Source: Komagataeibacter sp. FNDCR2
GTDB lineage: Bacteria; Pseudomonadota; Alphaproteobacteria; Acetobacterales; Acetobacteraceae
Length of the DNA: 64,000 bases
Direction of reading: 5' to 3'
NCBI RefSeq assembly: GCF_021295395.1
Contig: NZ_JAIWOU010000001.1
Location: 2,620,501 to 2,684,500 of the forward strand
Below, in pieces: positions 62,399-64,000 of the stretch; position 1 is the first letter of the stretch; every line of letters begins with the position of its first letter. The notes beneath the pieces are model-generated. The model saw only the letters and a program-made list of their open reading frames with translations, was not told where the DNA came from and ran no database searches. Made by a program: the position numbers and the translations under genes.

Positions 62399-63484
62399 AT
62401 GACAGTGACGCCGGATAACGTACCGGGCGATTCGCGGTTTTTCGTAACGCACGGACCCTTCGGGCTGGAGGCCCTGGCGCAGTGCAGCGGGGCCGACCTG
62501 CGCGCGGCGGCGGATGGCGCGGGCGCTGACCGCAGGTTTACGGGCATCGCGCCGCTTCAGTCCGCCACGCGCGATCAGGTCAGTTTCCTTGATAACCGGC
62601 GCTACCTGCCCCTGCTTGAGGGAACGGGCGCGGGCGCGGTGATCGTCGCCCCCGCCTTTGCCGACAAGGTGCCGGGCCACGCGGCGGTTCTCGTGTCGCG
62701 CACGCCCTATCTGGCGTGGGCGCGCGTCGCCACCCTGTTCTACCCGCCGCCGCCGGTGCGGCCGGGCATCCACCCCACGGCGGTGGTGGGGGTGGAGTGC
62801 GAGATCGACCCGACCGCCGCCATCGGTCCCTTTACGGTGCTGGGTGAGCGGGTGCGTATTGGCGCGGGCGTGGATATCGGGTCGCATGTCACCATCGGCG
62901 CGGGCGTGGAAATTGGCGCGCGCTGCCGTATCGGCGCGCATGTGGCCATATCCCACGCCCTGCTGGGCGAGCGCGTGACGCTCCTGCCCGGTGCGCGGAT
63001 CGGGCAGGAGGGGTTCGGCTTCGCCGTGACACCGGAAGGATTCGAGAGCGTGCCCCAGCTTGGCCGCGTCATTCTGGAAGACGGGGTCGAGATCGGGGCC
63101 AATTCCACGGTGGATCGTGGCTCGATCCGTGATACGGTGATCGGCGCTGGCTCACGCCTCGACAATCTGGTGCAGATTGGCCATAATGCGCGGCTGGGGC
63201 GCTGTTGTATCGTTGTGTCCCAGGCTGGTATTTCCGGTTCGACCGAACTGGGTGATTTCGTGACGGTCGCGGCGCAGGCCGGGCTGATCGGACATATCAG
63301 GATCGGTGCCAAGGCCCGGATCGGGGCGCAATGTGGTGTCATGTCCGATGTGGAGGCCGGGGCCGATGTGATCGGCAGTCCGGCAATGCCATTTCGGGAA
63401 TTTTTCCGGAACGTGGCGTTTCTGCGTCGGATGGCCAAAAAAACGACGCAGGATGGAGGTAGCGAAAAGGCTGACAAAGCCTGA
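62399..63484 (+). CDS. lpxD: UDP-3-O-(3-hydroxyacyl)glucosamine N-acyltransferase
   Basis: Third step of lipid A synthesis. 361 residues: N-terminal substrate domain (FTGIAPLQSATRDQVSFLDNRRYLP read in parts), then a left-handed beta-helix of hexapeptide repeats (IHPTAVVG..., IGPFTVLG, IGSHVTIGAG...), the catalytic His in LDNLVQIGHNARLG, and a C-terminal helix. ATG 62399 follows skp by ten bases. Confidence 0.96.
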   Translation: MTVTPDNVPGDSRFFVTHGPFGLEALAQCSGADLRAAADGAGADRRFTGIAPLQSATRDQVSFLDNRRYLPLLEGTGAGAVIVAPAFADKVPGHAAVLVSRTPYLAWARVATLFYPPPPVRPGIHPTAVVGVECEIDPTAAIGPFTVLGERVRIGAGVDIGSHVTIGAGVEIGARCRIGAHVAISHALLGERVTLLPGARIGQEGFGFAVTPEGFESVPQLGRVILEDGVEIGANSTVDRGSIRDTVIGAGSRLDNLVQIGHNARLGRCCIVVSQAGISGSTELGDFVTVAAQAGLIGHIRIGAKARIGAQCGVMSDVEAGADVIGSPAMPFREFFRNVAFLRRMAKKTTQDGGSEKADKA

Positions 63485-63576
63485 TTGCCTGTCGCTATCA
63501 GATATTCAACCGGTAGGAGGTTCCTGTTCCGTCTGGTGGCAGGGTTCCCTCATGACCGAACAAGTGGTTGGACGAC

Positions 63577-64000
63577 GTGGATAAAGAAGTAGAGGCAGTG
63601 CCCGCGGACGCAATACCCGCGACCCTGGCATCGATTGACATCATGCGGATCATGGAGGCGATTCCCCATCGCTATCCCTTCCTGCTGATTGATCGCATGG
63701 TCGATATCGTGATGGGGCAGTCGGCGGTCGGCATCAAGAATGTCACGGTGAACGAACCGCATTTCCAGGGCCACTTTCCGGCGCGCCCAGTCATGCCGGG
63801 TGTCCTGATCATCGAAGCCATGGCCCAGACGGCGGCCACCCTTGTGGTGCTGACGCTGGGGCAGGCGTTTGAAGGCAAGCTGGTCTATTTCATGACGATA
63901 GACGGCGCGAAATTCCGCCGTCCCGTCGGGCCGGGCGACCAGTTGCGCATTCATGTCGAAAAAGAACGCAGCCGGGCCAATGTCTGGAAGTTCAAGGGCG
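63577..64000 (+). CDS. fabZ: (3R)-hydroxyacyl-ACP dehydratase FabZ (5' part)
   Basis: Hot-dog-fold dehydratase of fatty acid synthesis, cut by the end of the window after about 141 codons. Visible: [17 protein letters not shown], the catalytic His in [14 protein letters not shown] and Glu in IEAMAQTAA, then [13 protein letters not shown]. An in-frame TGA at 63553-63555 limits the start; GTG 63577 is the likely start (TTG 63568 or a later ATG at 63643 are alternatives). It follows lpxD by about 90 bases, so lipid A and fatty acid synthesis are linked as in most Gram-negatives. Confidence 0.93.
   Translation, partial: MDKEVEAVPADAIPATLASIDIMRIMEAIPHRYPFLLIDRMVDIVMGQSAVGIKNVTVNEPHFQGHFPARPVMPGVLIIEAMAQTAATLVVLTLGQAFEGKLVYFMTIDGAKFRRPVGPGDQLRIHVEKERSRANVWKFKG

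Noticed and set aside
1-64000. tRNA or rRNA genes, CRISPR arrays, insertion sequences, toxin-antitoxin or defence genes
   Set aside because: I looked for cloverleaf ends, regularly spaced repeats, transposase motifs and paired small genes and saw none convincing; four aminoacyl-tRNA synthetases do not imply tRNA genes here.

Overview
The window is a high-GC, densely packed bacterial chromosome segment. Gene content and order point to an alphaproteobacterium of the Acetobacteraceae, most likely the acetic-acid-bacteria branch (Komagataeibacter/Gluconacetobacter type). The evidence is tatC-serS; folK-rpoZ-rsh-acpS-lepB-rnc-era; pyrH-frr-uppS-cdsA-dxr-rseP-bamA-skp-lpxD-fabZ; a malate:quinone oxidoreductase; a Suv3-type RNA helicase; and tandem OmpA-like porins. 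The genus is inferred, not proven. About 57 protein genes are supported. There is no rRNA, tRNA, CRISPR array, insertion sequence or prophage that I can see. Two genes are cut by the window edges: tatC (left) and fabZ (right).

Left third (1-24.7 kb): tatC-serS, a Suv3-like helicase, ferredoxin-NADP reductase, glutathione reductase, a small secreted protein, class II DAHP synthase, nicotinate phosphoribosyltransferase, a small unknown protein, a glutamyl-tRNA synthetase, the trmJ/cysS pair, prfC, rpsD, an HdeD-like membrane protein, a Tat-signal NAD(P)-binding protein, a secreted endonuclease/phosphatase-family protein, beta-carbonic anhydrase, alaS, tenA and a GtrA-like protein. Translation genes dominate (four aminoacyl-tRNA synthetases, RF3, S4, a tRNA methyltransferase).

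Middle (24.8-47 kb): three tandem OmpA-family genes, two of them almost identical; a fused shikimate kinase/dehydroquinate synthase facing xerD-accA; a CinA-like protein; an SMP-30 lactonase; a GNAT-Nudix fusion overlapping a Rieske oxygenase; a DUF815 ATPase and yajC; a sugar MFS transporter; Fe superoxide dismutase; an NDUFAF6-like protein; a hydroxyisobutyrate-dehydrogenase-family enzyme; a phosphate acetyl/butyryltransferase; and mqo. Two aromatic-pathway loci (DAHP synthase and aroKB) lie in the window but are not adjacent.

Right third (46.2-64 kb): a NYN-domain protein, then folK, rpoZ, the bifunctional (p)ppGpp synthetase/hydrolase, acpS, lepB, rnc and era. These are followed by the envelope cluster pyrH to fabZ, which links nucleotide supply, ribosome recycling, undecaprenyl diphosphate, phospholipid and isoprenoid precursors, outer membrane assembly and lipid A synthesis. 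All of it runs on the + strand with short gaps or overlaps, apart from the NYN gene.

Most of the window is housekeeping, and I found no convincing new defence or mobile system. The most notable non-coding signal is a roughly 120-base AT-rich double-hairpin element. It has two full inverted copies and one partial copy, and every copy lies between convergent genes. Other points of interest are the gene-converted OmpA pair, the gene fusions, the apparent dispersal of the yajC-secDF neighbourhood, and a reductase-like protein carrying a Tat signal.
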